This document shows, piece by piece, positions 34,635-47,000 of a stretch of 62,000 nt of DNA. Numbering within the stretch: the stretch's first letter is position 1; each line of letters begins with the position of its first letter. Where the stretch lies: the NCBI RefSeq assembly GCF_001039355.2, contig NW_019775957.1, positions 534,177 through 596,176 of the forward strand, in the 5' to 3' direction. The DNA comes from Lingula anatina. Its lineage: Eukaryota > Brachiopoda > Lingulata > Lingulida > Lingulidae. Below the pieces are notes generated by a model. The model was not told the DNA's origin. It did not search any database and worked only from the letters and a program-made list of their open reading frames with translations. The position numbers and the translations under genes are program-made.

Positions 34635-37600
34635 CTTTTAGGACATACAGAAAGTTTTGAGAATGCCTTTGAAGGCTCCTCAGACCTAGCTGGAGACTAC
34701 GGCTTAGCCTTCTTCTCTGGCTTCTTCTCATATACTGGATGGTAAGACATAATTTCTTCTATCTATGAACGGAAATCTGAACTTTTATATCTCTGTAGTC
34801 CTGTAGGATTCTTTAGGCATACTTTTTAGAAATTGATGATTAATTTGCAAAATAATTACCACTATTTCATAACCATGGTTCAGACAACACCTTTTCGGCA
34901 TTTGACAAAAATTACTCCCTTTGTGTCATAAATTCAGTTCGTTTTGCTCAGTCACCTGATTTGTCATTTATCCACTAAACATAAAACTGGAGACTAGTGG
35001 TACATGCAGGAGCACCCTTGTAGCTAAAATTAATAAGAAGAAAACTGTCAGTAGTTGAGAATATATATGTTTTTGAAGTAGATGACCATACATAATTTGT
35101 CATTCCAAAAATATATATCTTAAATTAGAAGTTTGGAATATAATTTTTCTACAGAGCGAAAATCTGAAAGATAATCATTATGTTTGTTATGTAAGTTGTG
35201 TTACACTGAATGAAGTATTACTCAGAAAAGAATCAACCAAAAGTGATCCATCATCGCATCATCTTTTGTTTCCCCTATTATGAATCACTGCCCAGTTTTG
35301 AAGTTGTGTTGATTACATATTGGAAAATTTATCAGGCCTGTAGCCAGCAATTTTAAAGGGGGGGGGGGTCTTTTTCTGAAAAAGTGGACCTTTTACCGAA
35401 AAATCCCCATGTACTTATGTCAAATTTTACCCAGAGTGGATCTTTTTTCAGCAAAAAGGGGGGTTCTTTCGAACCTCCCGAACCCCCCTGGCTATGGGCC
35501 TGTTTATTGATAGGATTTGTTCCTCCCATTATTATTTTATGGTATTGCTCATTTTATACAGCTGTTCTCCGGACACTCTGGTATTGTACTAGACCCTTTT
35601 CACATAGAGCAGTATGCTTAGCTCTCTTATTTACTAGCCAGGATATTAAGTTGTCAGTCTCTCCAAGTGGACTGATCCAGTTAAATGTAATGCTTGATGA
35701 GGAAAGGTGTCATATTTAAAGGATATGTCCTTAATGCAATCATGTGCCTATTCCGTGTTTAATCAGAATTTTATGTGCAGTTGAAAGTCCTTTTTTGTAG
35801 ATACAAATTGAGGTAAATACAGCTTTTCTGAGAAAGTATTTTTTTTTGTTTTTTAAGGGTATTGACTTCTTTGGAAGAAAAAATGATTGAATTTTCAAGA
35901 TTGATTCTCAGGAAATTCCCTGACACTGATTCCCATTAGCTTTGATAAAGACAAAGAAAATTGGCCTCCTTTTCTTACAAATGAATTAGTTTTCTCATTT
36001 TCTTGCAGGAATTATTTGAACTTTGTAACTGAAGAAATAAAGAACCCCAATAAGTAAGTACTGTTTTTTTTTCACTTGATAAACATTTTATTTTAAGAGG
36101 CTTGTTTTGTCAGATTAGCACATGTATGTGCAGTGGAAAGAAAGAAAGTGCACAATGAAATAAAATAAAACTGAAAGGGTTTGTTTTATAGGGGAACCTA
36201 GCAAAATGTAGGTTGCTCTGTTAAAAAACCAAACATGATGAGGATTTTAGATGGGTTTTTGGTGGGTTTGCTCAACAGAAAAAAACCCAAGTAAGATATA
36301 GGTTTCCCCGATGGTTTTGCTCTATTGGACATCTTCCAGGTAGCCTTTATTGGAAAACAGATCTTATAACTTGAAAGCCCTTCTCACCCAGAGAGTGGAA
36401 TTTGGATGCATAGTATTGTAGTGTAGAGCATACCTCTTACAGTGTGAGATGGGTTGTTTTGGGTGCAATATATCAGTGTGTTATGTAACAAGCATGGTTT
36501 TTGTGTGTCGTGAACCTAAGTGTACACAATGAGTTAATGGAAATTCATTATTTTTGCACAGAAATAGTGATGATAAAGAGTGGCAAAAGTACAAGGACGT
36601 AGTCCAGTATTTTTAATGGGAGATAGTATAGTTGCTTGCTTCAGATGGTGACCCACACCAGCAGTAAATATTTGCATGTCATAGTTATTGAATGTTTAAA
36701 GATTAAAGATTGTTTGTACTGAAAATGAATTTTGTGGATAAACAGATTTGCAGCTTCTGTTAGACTTGTAGGAGGTTCCTTCTCTGCCAACAGCTACTTA
36801 GGATTCAGTCAGGACTCATGGTGAATGCAATTAGATTAAAGGATTGTTTACAACTTATTTTTTCTGACTTTTTCATTTAATTGCAATCTCTCAATGGTCT
36901 CGTCCATGTTTTTTTTTTGTGAGGTCTTTGATTGCAGGCATTGGTAAGACACATTAAGTATACTTCAGTGTAACTTCTTGCTTTAATTTGTTGGTGACAA
37001 AAATAAACAATAAGAATCAATCATGGGAAAGATCTGAAGAAGGAATAGACAAACAGCCTTGTAGTCAACTTTGTTTGAACAAACAACTTGAAACAAACAA
37101 TGGTCATTTTAAGTATAGATACATTATTTATGATGACTACGAAGTCTGCTGCTTGGTTATATGGAAGTTCAGGAGTTAGTTAAACAAAAAATGGGGAATG
37201 CCACTTTCTGGGCTCTAAAAAAGGTATAAAAAGATAAATTTGAGTCATTTTCTTCATAGTTTGGTCACTGTTGGGGTTAACGAGAGAAGCAGGGATTATT
37301 AAAAGGGTATTAATGCCACAGGTTGTATATCTATAGTAAATTATGTCTTTTACAACAAAGATGCCGTTGATGTTTAGCAACTTTGCTGTGGGTGCAATGA
37401 GCTCTACTATAGCAACAGATATCTTCCCCTTTCAGACCAAATATTGGTCTAAACTTTTAGACAAAACATTTTTTTTGACTTAATGTAATTCCGTAGTAGT
37501 CAGTCCATTAAAATAAAATATTGGACCTGTTTTATGAAAATGAGAGAAATGGAAATTACACTTCATTTATTTGAGAGGGCCACTACGACTTAAACCTGTT

Positions 37601-40600
37601 TTGATGGAGACCAAAATTTACACACTTTAAGATAAGGCCATATTTTCATCCCCAGTAGTTAATATAAGCTATAGTGTTGGACAGTCCATTCAGTTGTGCT
37701 AGAGAATGATGAATTGTGGAACATAAAGAAGTGCACTTGAGAGTGGGAAGTCACGTGAACCATAACATAACAGATTGGTGGCCATCACCTGTTTGATGTT
37801 CATGCAGGTATCTCCTTTTGTCATCATCTACCATTGCTTCTCCTCCAGACAAATATTTTTCCTTTCAGGTATTTGTATTATACAATACTGCCAGTTCATC
37901 AACATTAATCAAGTTGAAATAAATGGCTTTAGATACATTTCTCTTTTTCAACAATGGACCACAGGGCTATAGATACATACTGTTGTCTCCGGTGCCTTTT
38001 TCATGAATTTTACATTGGCATCTTTTAGGGCTCGTTTCAGAATGATTATATTTTGCAAGACAAAAAGTAGTGAAATATGTAACCCTTTCTTAAGTCAAAT
38101 TACTATTTTTGATTTCTTGACAATTGGTTATTATAAAAGTGTGAACTTTCATTTGTGGTTGGCATGAATAAATTTTGCCCAGTAGCAGTATACCAGTACA
38201 TGACATATGATACTTTGTATATGATATTTATACATTGTATATACTATTAATCTCAGCACTAGAATCTTGTATTACCTTGGATGGAGGTGATAAACATATA
38301 ATAGAGTGACCCACTATAACCATGTTGGAACAATTACCTGTCCATACCTTATTAATTTGGCAATATGGATCAATACCGTGATATCAGGTGAACCGTCCAC
38401 AGAGGTTTTTTGCACACCTGTTAGTCATATATTCCAAAATGTATGTAAGTTCATACAGGTTTACTTTAGTGAGTTCACTTGGGATATTGGCTAAGACCCG
38501 TTTCAGAAATGAACTCTAGCCAGAGATTGGTCTCATAGTTTTAGACCGTAATTTCAATCTGGTTTGACCCAGGGTAAATCAGTAGTTGTTCAGTTAAAGT
38601 GAAACAGTGCACCAGTTTTCAACTGAGAAGGATGTGTCTAATGTTTCTGACGAACACCATGGTTTTACTGTGGAGTCAACCAAATGTTTGGTTGAAGTGA
38701 AAAGACATATATTCAGATTGAGTTATTTTGTAAAAAAAGGCACCAGATCTGCTTGTATAAACCTGGCATTTGAAAAAAAAATTGGTGCTTCATGTTAAGC
38801 CTCTTTTCCAAACACTGTTCTATCGAAAAAAAAAAAAAATCTGGTGTGAAAGGTTCATAGCTAGATATAAAGATGGTGTGTCAGAAAAATGTACTAGATC
38901 TTGGATGAGGAAGAGTGAATTTTCTGTGTAACTGTTCACGGTGGGCATCCTCTATTTTTTGTCCCAACTCCCCATGCCCAGTGAGAGGGAAGAACCACAT
39001 GCAGTTTGCACTAACTGCACTGGGAAAGCACAGGTCTCATGGAAGAACTTGAGTTGAAAGTTGGTCACAACTATCTTTAAGACTGAAAAATTATCAGTCA
39101 GTTATCAGTGGTTGTCTACTTGGTTGAGAATATCAGGCCCATTTTTACAAAAAGTAAGAAATGATTATAAGTAACCAAACTGAAAAGCATATTTCTGTGC
39201 CTAATTGAATTTTCTATGAGAAGAGGCAATATGTTCCCTTTCTTACCTTTATCAAATGTTTATTTCATTGAACTATACTTCAGATTTATTCTGGACTGAA
39301 ATCTTTAAAAATCCATCTTGCCTTTGATTCATCAAACCAGCATATCTCTCAAGCAATTGTATCATGGCATCAATTAAAAGGGGAAATTAAAGGGATAATA
39401 ACTCTTCGTATGAGATCTATATTTCACAATAAAAACATTGTGAATAACTCATAGAAATATAATATATTCTGTTTTACCACAAAAACGGCAGTTATAGCTA
39501 TTATTCTGATATCTGAGCTTGTCTTTAGACCACGTGACCTCCATTGATGGCTATAGTCTGTTAAAATCNGGATTTCTAAGTCATGTGCCCCTGTTCTAAA
39601 TTTTGCCAAATTTTGCATTTCATGTTTTGGTATAGGTGCTGTTGTGTACGCTTCCCTTTCATAATTTGTTTTAAATAATCGATATGTACGTAGTATGCTG
39701 TTTTCTCGCTCTATTTCTTTGAGAAACAAAAGGGTATAATGACTTTCCAGTGCGTTCTTTACTTCTGCTTTCGAGGGGGTATTAGTCTGTGTTTTCATTA
39801 GATTTTGAGTAATGTATTTGATTTCCCTTGACCAATTTTTTACCTGTGTATCATGTTTTGTTTCATATTCATACATTGTTTTTGCCAAGCGCTGCTTTGG
39901 CATTTCAGAAAATCTTTGCCAGTAGGATGTAGCATGACCAATTATGTCATGTGTAATTGGGAATCTACCTAGTTCTGCTTTAGCTGCTATATTACTGGCA
40001 TTGCGCCTCACACCTATAATGTATTTGCAATAGTTATTTTGTACTACTTCAAATGGCAAAGTATTCATGTATTTAAGAGATTTTATGCTTTTAGATGTGA
40101 TTGATGGTCCCCAGATTTCGCATCCGTACATCAGTATGGGTTTTATAAGGACATCGAAGAGTTTTAAATGTGTCTGGGTCATATTGTGGGTGGTGGACTG
40201 TAAAGCCTGCTTAACTGCAAAAACCGCCTTCATGGCTTTACCTTTCAGATCATCAAGTGCGCTTTTGAATGATCCATTCGGTTTGAATTTTATCCCTAAA
40301 TAATTATATTCATGTGTTATTTCTATTGTTTGATGGTCTATTGTGAAATTATGTCTTGTTTTCACTACACGTGTCACAAAACCAGAATATGATACAATAA
40401 TTATGCTATATGATCTGGCACTAGCATGGTGCTGTCTTTTTTGCTTCTTTGTGTAGAAAAGAGAAGTACATGCTAACTTAACAAAACTGCTGAATTCTGT
40501 ATAAAACTTACAAAAACTGGTAAATTTCCCTGAAGGAAAGTGATAGCCAAGAGCATGAGTTTTTTTTCCTTTATCAGCAATCTCTAATCCCATCTTATAC

Positions 40601-41634
40601 ATCCTACTGGTCTTTCATGCACTAGTTGTATAACATAGCCAGGTCATAGCAAGATTAATTGCCTGGTATTATATATATATATATATAGAACAGGCTGGAT
40701 AAATGCAGGCACCAGCTGCACTCATTGACTGGGTTTTGATAGAAACATCTTTCCCGCCATTTTCCACCAGGTGGACACCAATGAATCACTGTTATTATAA
40801 CATTAAGTGTTGGCGTTGGATGTTAAGTCAGATAACCAATCCTCTCCACCCTAGAGATTTCACTGACGTCCAGCGGCTTAATGGATAATTTTCTCTTTAA
40901 AGCAAGCCGCTTTAATCTGATGAGGGCATATTGTGATAAGGGCAAGCCTCAGTGACCAGATTTTGTGTGGCAGTTTTCCTTTGAATAGATCAATTACTAT
41001 CAGTCATGGCTCAGTGATTTATTCCTCACTGAGATAGATGAAGGGCATTGCTATGTAATAAGTAGAATTTTATTTGGCTCCAACAAGCACACAGAAAGCA
41101 GTCGCTGCTTTGTAAATTGATTTTCTTGAAGTGTGTGTGTGCTCATTTCCCCCCTCCCTCAAATGTGAGCTGTTACGCATGACCTTTGAACTAATTTTAC
41201 CTGTATGGCATTTTTATCTAGTTTCTGAACTCTTTTTTTTATCTGTAGTGATGTGCAAGATCTGCAAATTTTTGATGTGGATTTTGAAAAAAAAAATGCT
41301 TGTATTCTCTCTCTCTCTCTCTCTCTCATATCTAATTTTGTAAAATTAAGTTCATCCCTTGTTCAGAAAGAATTGTAAAGGTGACTTAGGTGCAGTCTAG
41401 TACTGATGTCTCATGTCAATTTTTCAAAAAGATAAAATGCACATTGCATGTTAGATGGCAGTGATGTCTCAAATATGGCCCTGTCCTTATATCGTAATAT
41501 ACAAGGTCACATAACTGATGTCTGTATCAGAGGTACTAATGTGAAGTCATTCATGCTGATGCTAATCAGTCTCATCAGTCTCATTTGAGCATGTTTTATT
41601 TGCCTTATTAGGGCATATCCAGTTCCTTTCTTTC

Positions 41635-41670
<36 letters not shown>

Positions 41671-42261
41671 TAACATGCTGCAAGTACTTCCAGCAGTTTC
41701 CTCTATGCAAATTGTCACAGTGCAGTCATGTGTATTTGACAAATGGTTCTTTGACCACTTCATTGTCCACTGTATTGATCACCTTGTTCCATATTAAGAT
41801 GCTCTCATTGACCCCAGTATTGATGGATTTACCTGGCTGTATATAGTGACCTTGTTCAGTGAGTTAGAACACACTTTTCGTATGTTTTTAAACTGATATT
41901 TACATGAACTTGATTCTCATCTCATCCATAATGTTCCCTGATACTCCTATAGTTTATCATGCCCTATACAGGCATGAACTTTTTTGTATGTTATTCCAAA
42001 AATTTTAGTTCATTTCTGATGGGATCTAAGGCGTATTCCAGGGTTTGGTCCCAAACCCAGGCTCATGTCTGCCTGCGTCTGCTTTATTTGTGATAACCGT
42101 GCACTGTGAAATTTCAGGTCAGACGGTATTTTCCAGTATACACAGGCCCTGATAACCCAATTTGGGATAATTTTCTGTAGTGCTTGGCATTTGTTCACAG
42201 CTCCCTGCCCGTTCCCTCACCCCCCCCCCCCAATTGAAACTCCTGAGCCCTAATGATCTAA

Positions 42262-42299
<38 letters not shown>

Positions 42300-43959
42300 A
42301 TAATCAAGAGATATTTTATGTTACTAGTATATCTTAAGGAGAACTGTTAGTCAGAACCAAAAGCTGTTTACCTTTATAACTTGCCATTACTACTACGTGA
42401 ATTTGAACTCAATGACCTCTATGTCTACAGGCTACCCAAGGTACTCCCTGATTTCTTCTCATTGTCAGTCTGACATTTCTCTGATATAGCATGTAATAGA
42501 TATTTGTCCAGTTGAGTTTGATTAGGCTCTTTTTGTTATAGGCTTATCTCTGTTTTCATATTCATGCCCATGTTGCGAGTGTGGGATAAGAAATAGCTTT
42601 CCATTAACTGGCATTGCATCAGGAGTGGGGGTTTCTGATGAAACAGGCCAAGAGCCAGAGTGGGTGGGATTTGCGGTTTGCTCAGTGCATGTGTAAACAG
42701 CGTGAATGGATATGGATAGTGAGTTTGTAGGATTAACGCAGGGTTGATTAGTATGTATCAGTAATCATTAGAAATACTTCCTATTGCATCAGCCACTGAA
42801 CTAGCCATTGGACCAGACACATTTTTCCCAAAATAACCAGTTCAATCCAATGGGGACTTTGAGCTTTTGATTTGAAATTGCCGATTAAATTAGCATGTAT
42901 CAGTAATCATTAGAGAGACTTCCTATTGCATCAGCCACTGAACTAGCCATTGGACCAGACACATTTTTCCCCGAATTAATCACTTCAGTCCAATGGGGAC
43001 TATGAGCTTTTGACTTGAAATTGCCTTTTAAAAATGTAAAATTATGAAGCTAGATATTACAAGCAATCATAAAGAATAATTGAAATGATGGAAGATTTAA
43101 ACTATGTTATAGTATGTCATGAGCACAGGCAGTAAAAAGAAAAGATGAAAATGTGTTGATTTTCCTTACGAATATTTCCTCTAGGATGTTCTATAGGCAT
43201 ATGCCCTATAGGATTTTGTTTTGGTCCTTACACACTTCCGTAACTTGGTTTGCCTATGACTGAATTTTCTGTGTACAATACAATACAATACAAAACAATA
43301 AAGGTTATTTTGTGTCGGAATGAATGAAATTACAGGCATTAGCTTAGTAGCTGTTCACTGACAGAATAATACAATGTTTGCATACTACTATTTCTTACTA
43401 CTTCTTGTGATTGAAATTTTAACTGTAAATTAAAGCGTAACAGTTGGCATAGTATGATACATGATTACAGCTTATCATTTAAGTTAATGTTAAAACATCA
43501 TCATTTCTCTGTGTAAATGCAGCCTACAACTTGATTCTCTATGTGTAAATACAGCTATGGATTGCCACCTGTTCAGAACATATGTGATGATTTGTCATTT
43601 AGTTCTGTGTAGCATCTGCCTATGGCTTTTATATATTTATATATCTTTCATGTGGTATATGTCTAATTGGACCCGTCAAATTCAACTTAATGTCATGAAT
43701 CTTATATATGGGTCTGTGTGGTGGAATAATGTGTCTGAATTTTTTGTGGGATTGAACTTAAACATGCACCTTGATTTTATAGTCGGTAGTGAATATATGG
43801 CAGTATTTGATTTCACTGTACTACATGCTGTTGCCAGTATGTGTGACTTTGCTTTATGAATATTTCAAAGGGGTCTTTCTGATATGTTGAGAAATAAAAC
43901 ATATCAAATGTTTGTTGTATTGTGGACATAAAGGAAAATTGGCCCTTTGGTTTCTATTA

Positions 43960-44041
<82 letters not shown>

Positions 44042-47000
44042 CAGCATGAGAAGGGTAACTTATTGATTGCATTCTTGCAGAGCTTTTTGAACTTTGCGAC
44101 CTGGGGGTCATAAGTTCAGACCCTTATGTCTTCTGTGTCTTTTATTGATGACACTTGACACCAAATGATATCTCTTCACCAATGTGTAAAAAGGACAGGG
44201 ATACTCTCTGTTGGAAAATAAACTAACACCCCATTTCCATAGATTTTTAGATCGATCTATCCTTGTGGGGAGTCTCACTAGATTACTGTCAGCTTGGCTG
44301 GCTTAAGCATCTGTCCCGCCTACTAAAAGCTGTAAGGGGTTAATTAACTATGGTGCCCGCTCGGCTGACTGCAATTTAGCGTGAACCCCCAGGGAGTTAG
44401 GTCGATCTAAATCTTAATCTTTAGATCGATCTAAATCTCAGGGAAAGCACCCTAAGATAGATCATTGTTGTATTCAGTGGATGTCCAGGTCTGTAGTTAA
44501 CAATTCAAAAAGGATATATCATTTCCATGTGGTCAGAGTGTCTGCCTCTGGAGCTAGGGATGGGGTGGGGGGATGGGATTTTGGTTTAACCCCCCCCCCC
44601 CCTTCCCGGGACCAGTCCTCTGTAGGATAAGCATGTACATGTAGAGATTTGAAAACATGGGAAACTGGCAAGCATTGGAACTGAAACGTCTGGGTAGGGG
44701 ACTGTCAACTGGAGACATTTATGCTTCTACACGTATATCTGTTCCTATTGTTGTATTGGTGTTATTCTATTATTTTACACAACACAACCAAACACTGTGT
44801 TTGACTACTAGTACTGTCATGTAGAAAGCTGTGCTCTAAGTTGATTATGATTATTAATGGGGGTGGGGACTAGGAATTACCAACCTTTTTTTTTTTTCAA
44901 CAACACAATAACTGCAATTGTTCAACAAGTCTTTAAAAAATTTAAAGACTTTTTGCACGAAGGCCACCCCATCAATAAATGAATAAACAAATAAAACAAA
45001 TTTTATTTATTTAATCTATGGAAATTCAAAAGCTGCCCTTTCCCCAGTAGAAGTAGAGCAAACTTGTACCAGCAAGCAGCAATATATTACATAAATTAAA
45101 CTGGGGAAGTTTTAAAGGGGTGAGGATCCAAGTTTCAGCGTATTTTGTTTCCTGATATACAATAGCGGATATCACTAAAGGATGAGGCTTAGCATGCCTC
45201 ATTAATATTACAATGAGAGGTTGACCATCTTAGACTAGGTTCCCACAGATTTAGATAGATCCATCTGGATCGACCTAACTCCCTGGGGGTTCATGCTAAA
45301 TTGCTGTCAGCTTCCGGGAGCGGAGCGCGCACCAAAGTTAATTACTCCCTTACAGCTTTTAGTAGGTGGGACAGACATTTAAGCCGTTTGAGCTGACAGC
45401 AATCCAGTGAGACTCCCAGGGGGATAGATCGATCTAAATATCTGTGGGAATGGTCTCTTAGATTGTGAGGAGAAACTAAACCTTCTGTTGGTGAAAATTG
45501 ATGGTGTTATCTTTGTAATAGTAGATATATACAGGTGGGTTGTATTTCACTGAATGTGACTTTGGATAATTGGAATGGTTATTACTGTGAGATGTATATC
45601 ATTGGAATCAAAACAGTATTGAAGTTATTAGTTGCCATTTGTCCGTGACAAAGTTTATTGCAGATTATACTTCTGCCAATACCATCTTTGCTGGGCAAAA
45701 TCTTTCAGTGGTGTTTTGATACTGGACTTCATTTCTGTGAAATCTTACTGTACTATTTGTTAATTTTTTTTTTCAGAAATTGAATTTTATGTTATGTGTC
45801 ATTTATTTTGAAATAAGATCATGATATGAATAAAATGATGAAACATTGTGTAGTATTATAAGAAAATGATTAGATTTTTTTTTTACTAGACTTATTTGAC
45901 AACTATTGAAGTGATGCAGATTGATTTTAAATCACCTTAGTTCAAAATATATATTTTGGATCATATAGTATTGTTATAACAATTTTATAAATAATAAGAA
46001 ATGTTAAAGTTTTAATGCCTAATTCTGGTCCTACAGTTTCTGTCAATAAAAAGTTCAAAAATTTCTGTATTATCTCCATATACTTAAAAGTTGTAAAAAG
46101 GTAATTGAATAGGACATTTTTATATTTTTCTTTATTTTTTCTTCATAGAAATCTCCCCCGCTCCATCTGGATATCTATCCCTGTTGTCACTGGTTTCTAT
46201 ATCCTGGTTAACATTGCCTATTTTACCGTCTTATCGCCAGCAGAGATGTTAGCTTCTGATGCCGTGGCTGTGGTAAGTAAGGAGAAAAAAATGTTATCCG
46301 GGACCCATGTTTCTAAGGAATTTAGTTGGTTTGTTGGTCTAAAATACATTTAAAGGAAAGGGGGACTTGTTATTTGCGATACTCCATTAAAGTGGAATTT
46401 GATCATGTTTGTTTTGTTTTTAAAAAGTGACATCTTCAGTTTTTTCATACCAACATTACTTAAATATAAATTAAGTCAGTTTTTCAGTTTCGGTTAATTC
46501 TAAAACATAAATTGTATGTGGTTAAAGTGAACCTCAAAATTGGTCACTTTCTGTAACAAATAATAATAATAATGTTAATAATAATTAATTAATTAATCAT
46601 TATTTATTAATTTCAGACATTTGCAGAGAAGATGTTTGGTATAATGGCCTGGATCATGCCTGTCTTTGTGGCTTGTTCTTGTTTTGGTGGTTTGAATGGA
46701 TGCATTATTGCTTCCTCCAGGTATGCTTAATTTATAGTGAGTGGTCATTCGAAGGAACAATGATTTGTGAGAAGGAGAAAATTGCCCTTGTTTTTGAAGA
46801 AAGTTCAATCTGGTATGAAAATTTGTGGGTGGGATATGTGTACCATTTGCTATAACCATGGTTTTTCCAGTTCACTTCTCACGGATGTGGGTGTGAAATA
46901 ATATTTTATGAAGGCTGAAACTAGGAGAGGATGTGAGAAAAGTTCTCTTTCAACCCCCCTCCCTATCCCCCACCCAATGATCTGTCTTTTGATATGATTA

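Larger units (their letters stand above)
36054..46148. other. Intron 4 (~10 kb) with LINE remnant, gap and foldback repeats
   Basis: No coding exon of the transporter was found. It holds a truncated MITE (39386-39569), a single N, an antisense LINE remnant, four CT/CA microsatellites, a 142-bp tandem duplication and two family P palindromic repeats. The stretch 36.1-39.3 kb is unique with no feature seen. Confidence 0.55.

Noticed and set aside
39424-39570. C-terminal extension of the antisense LINE frame across the N
   Set aside because: The part left of the N is MITE sequence, so the continuous frame is an accident of the join.
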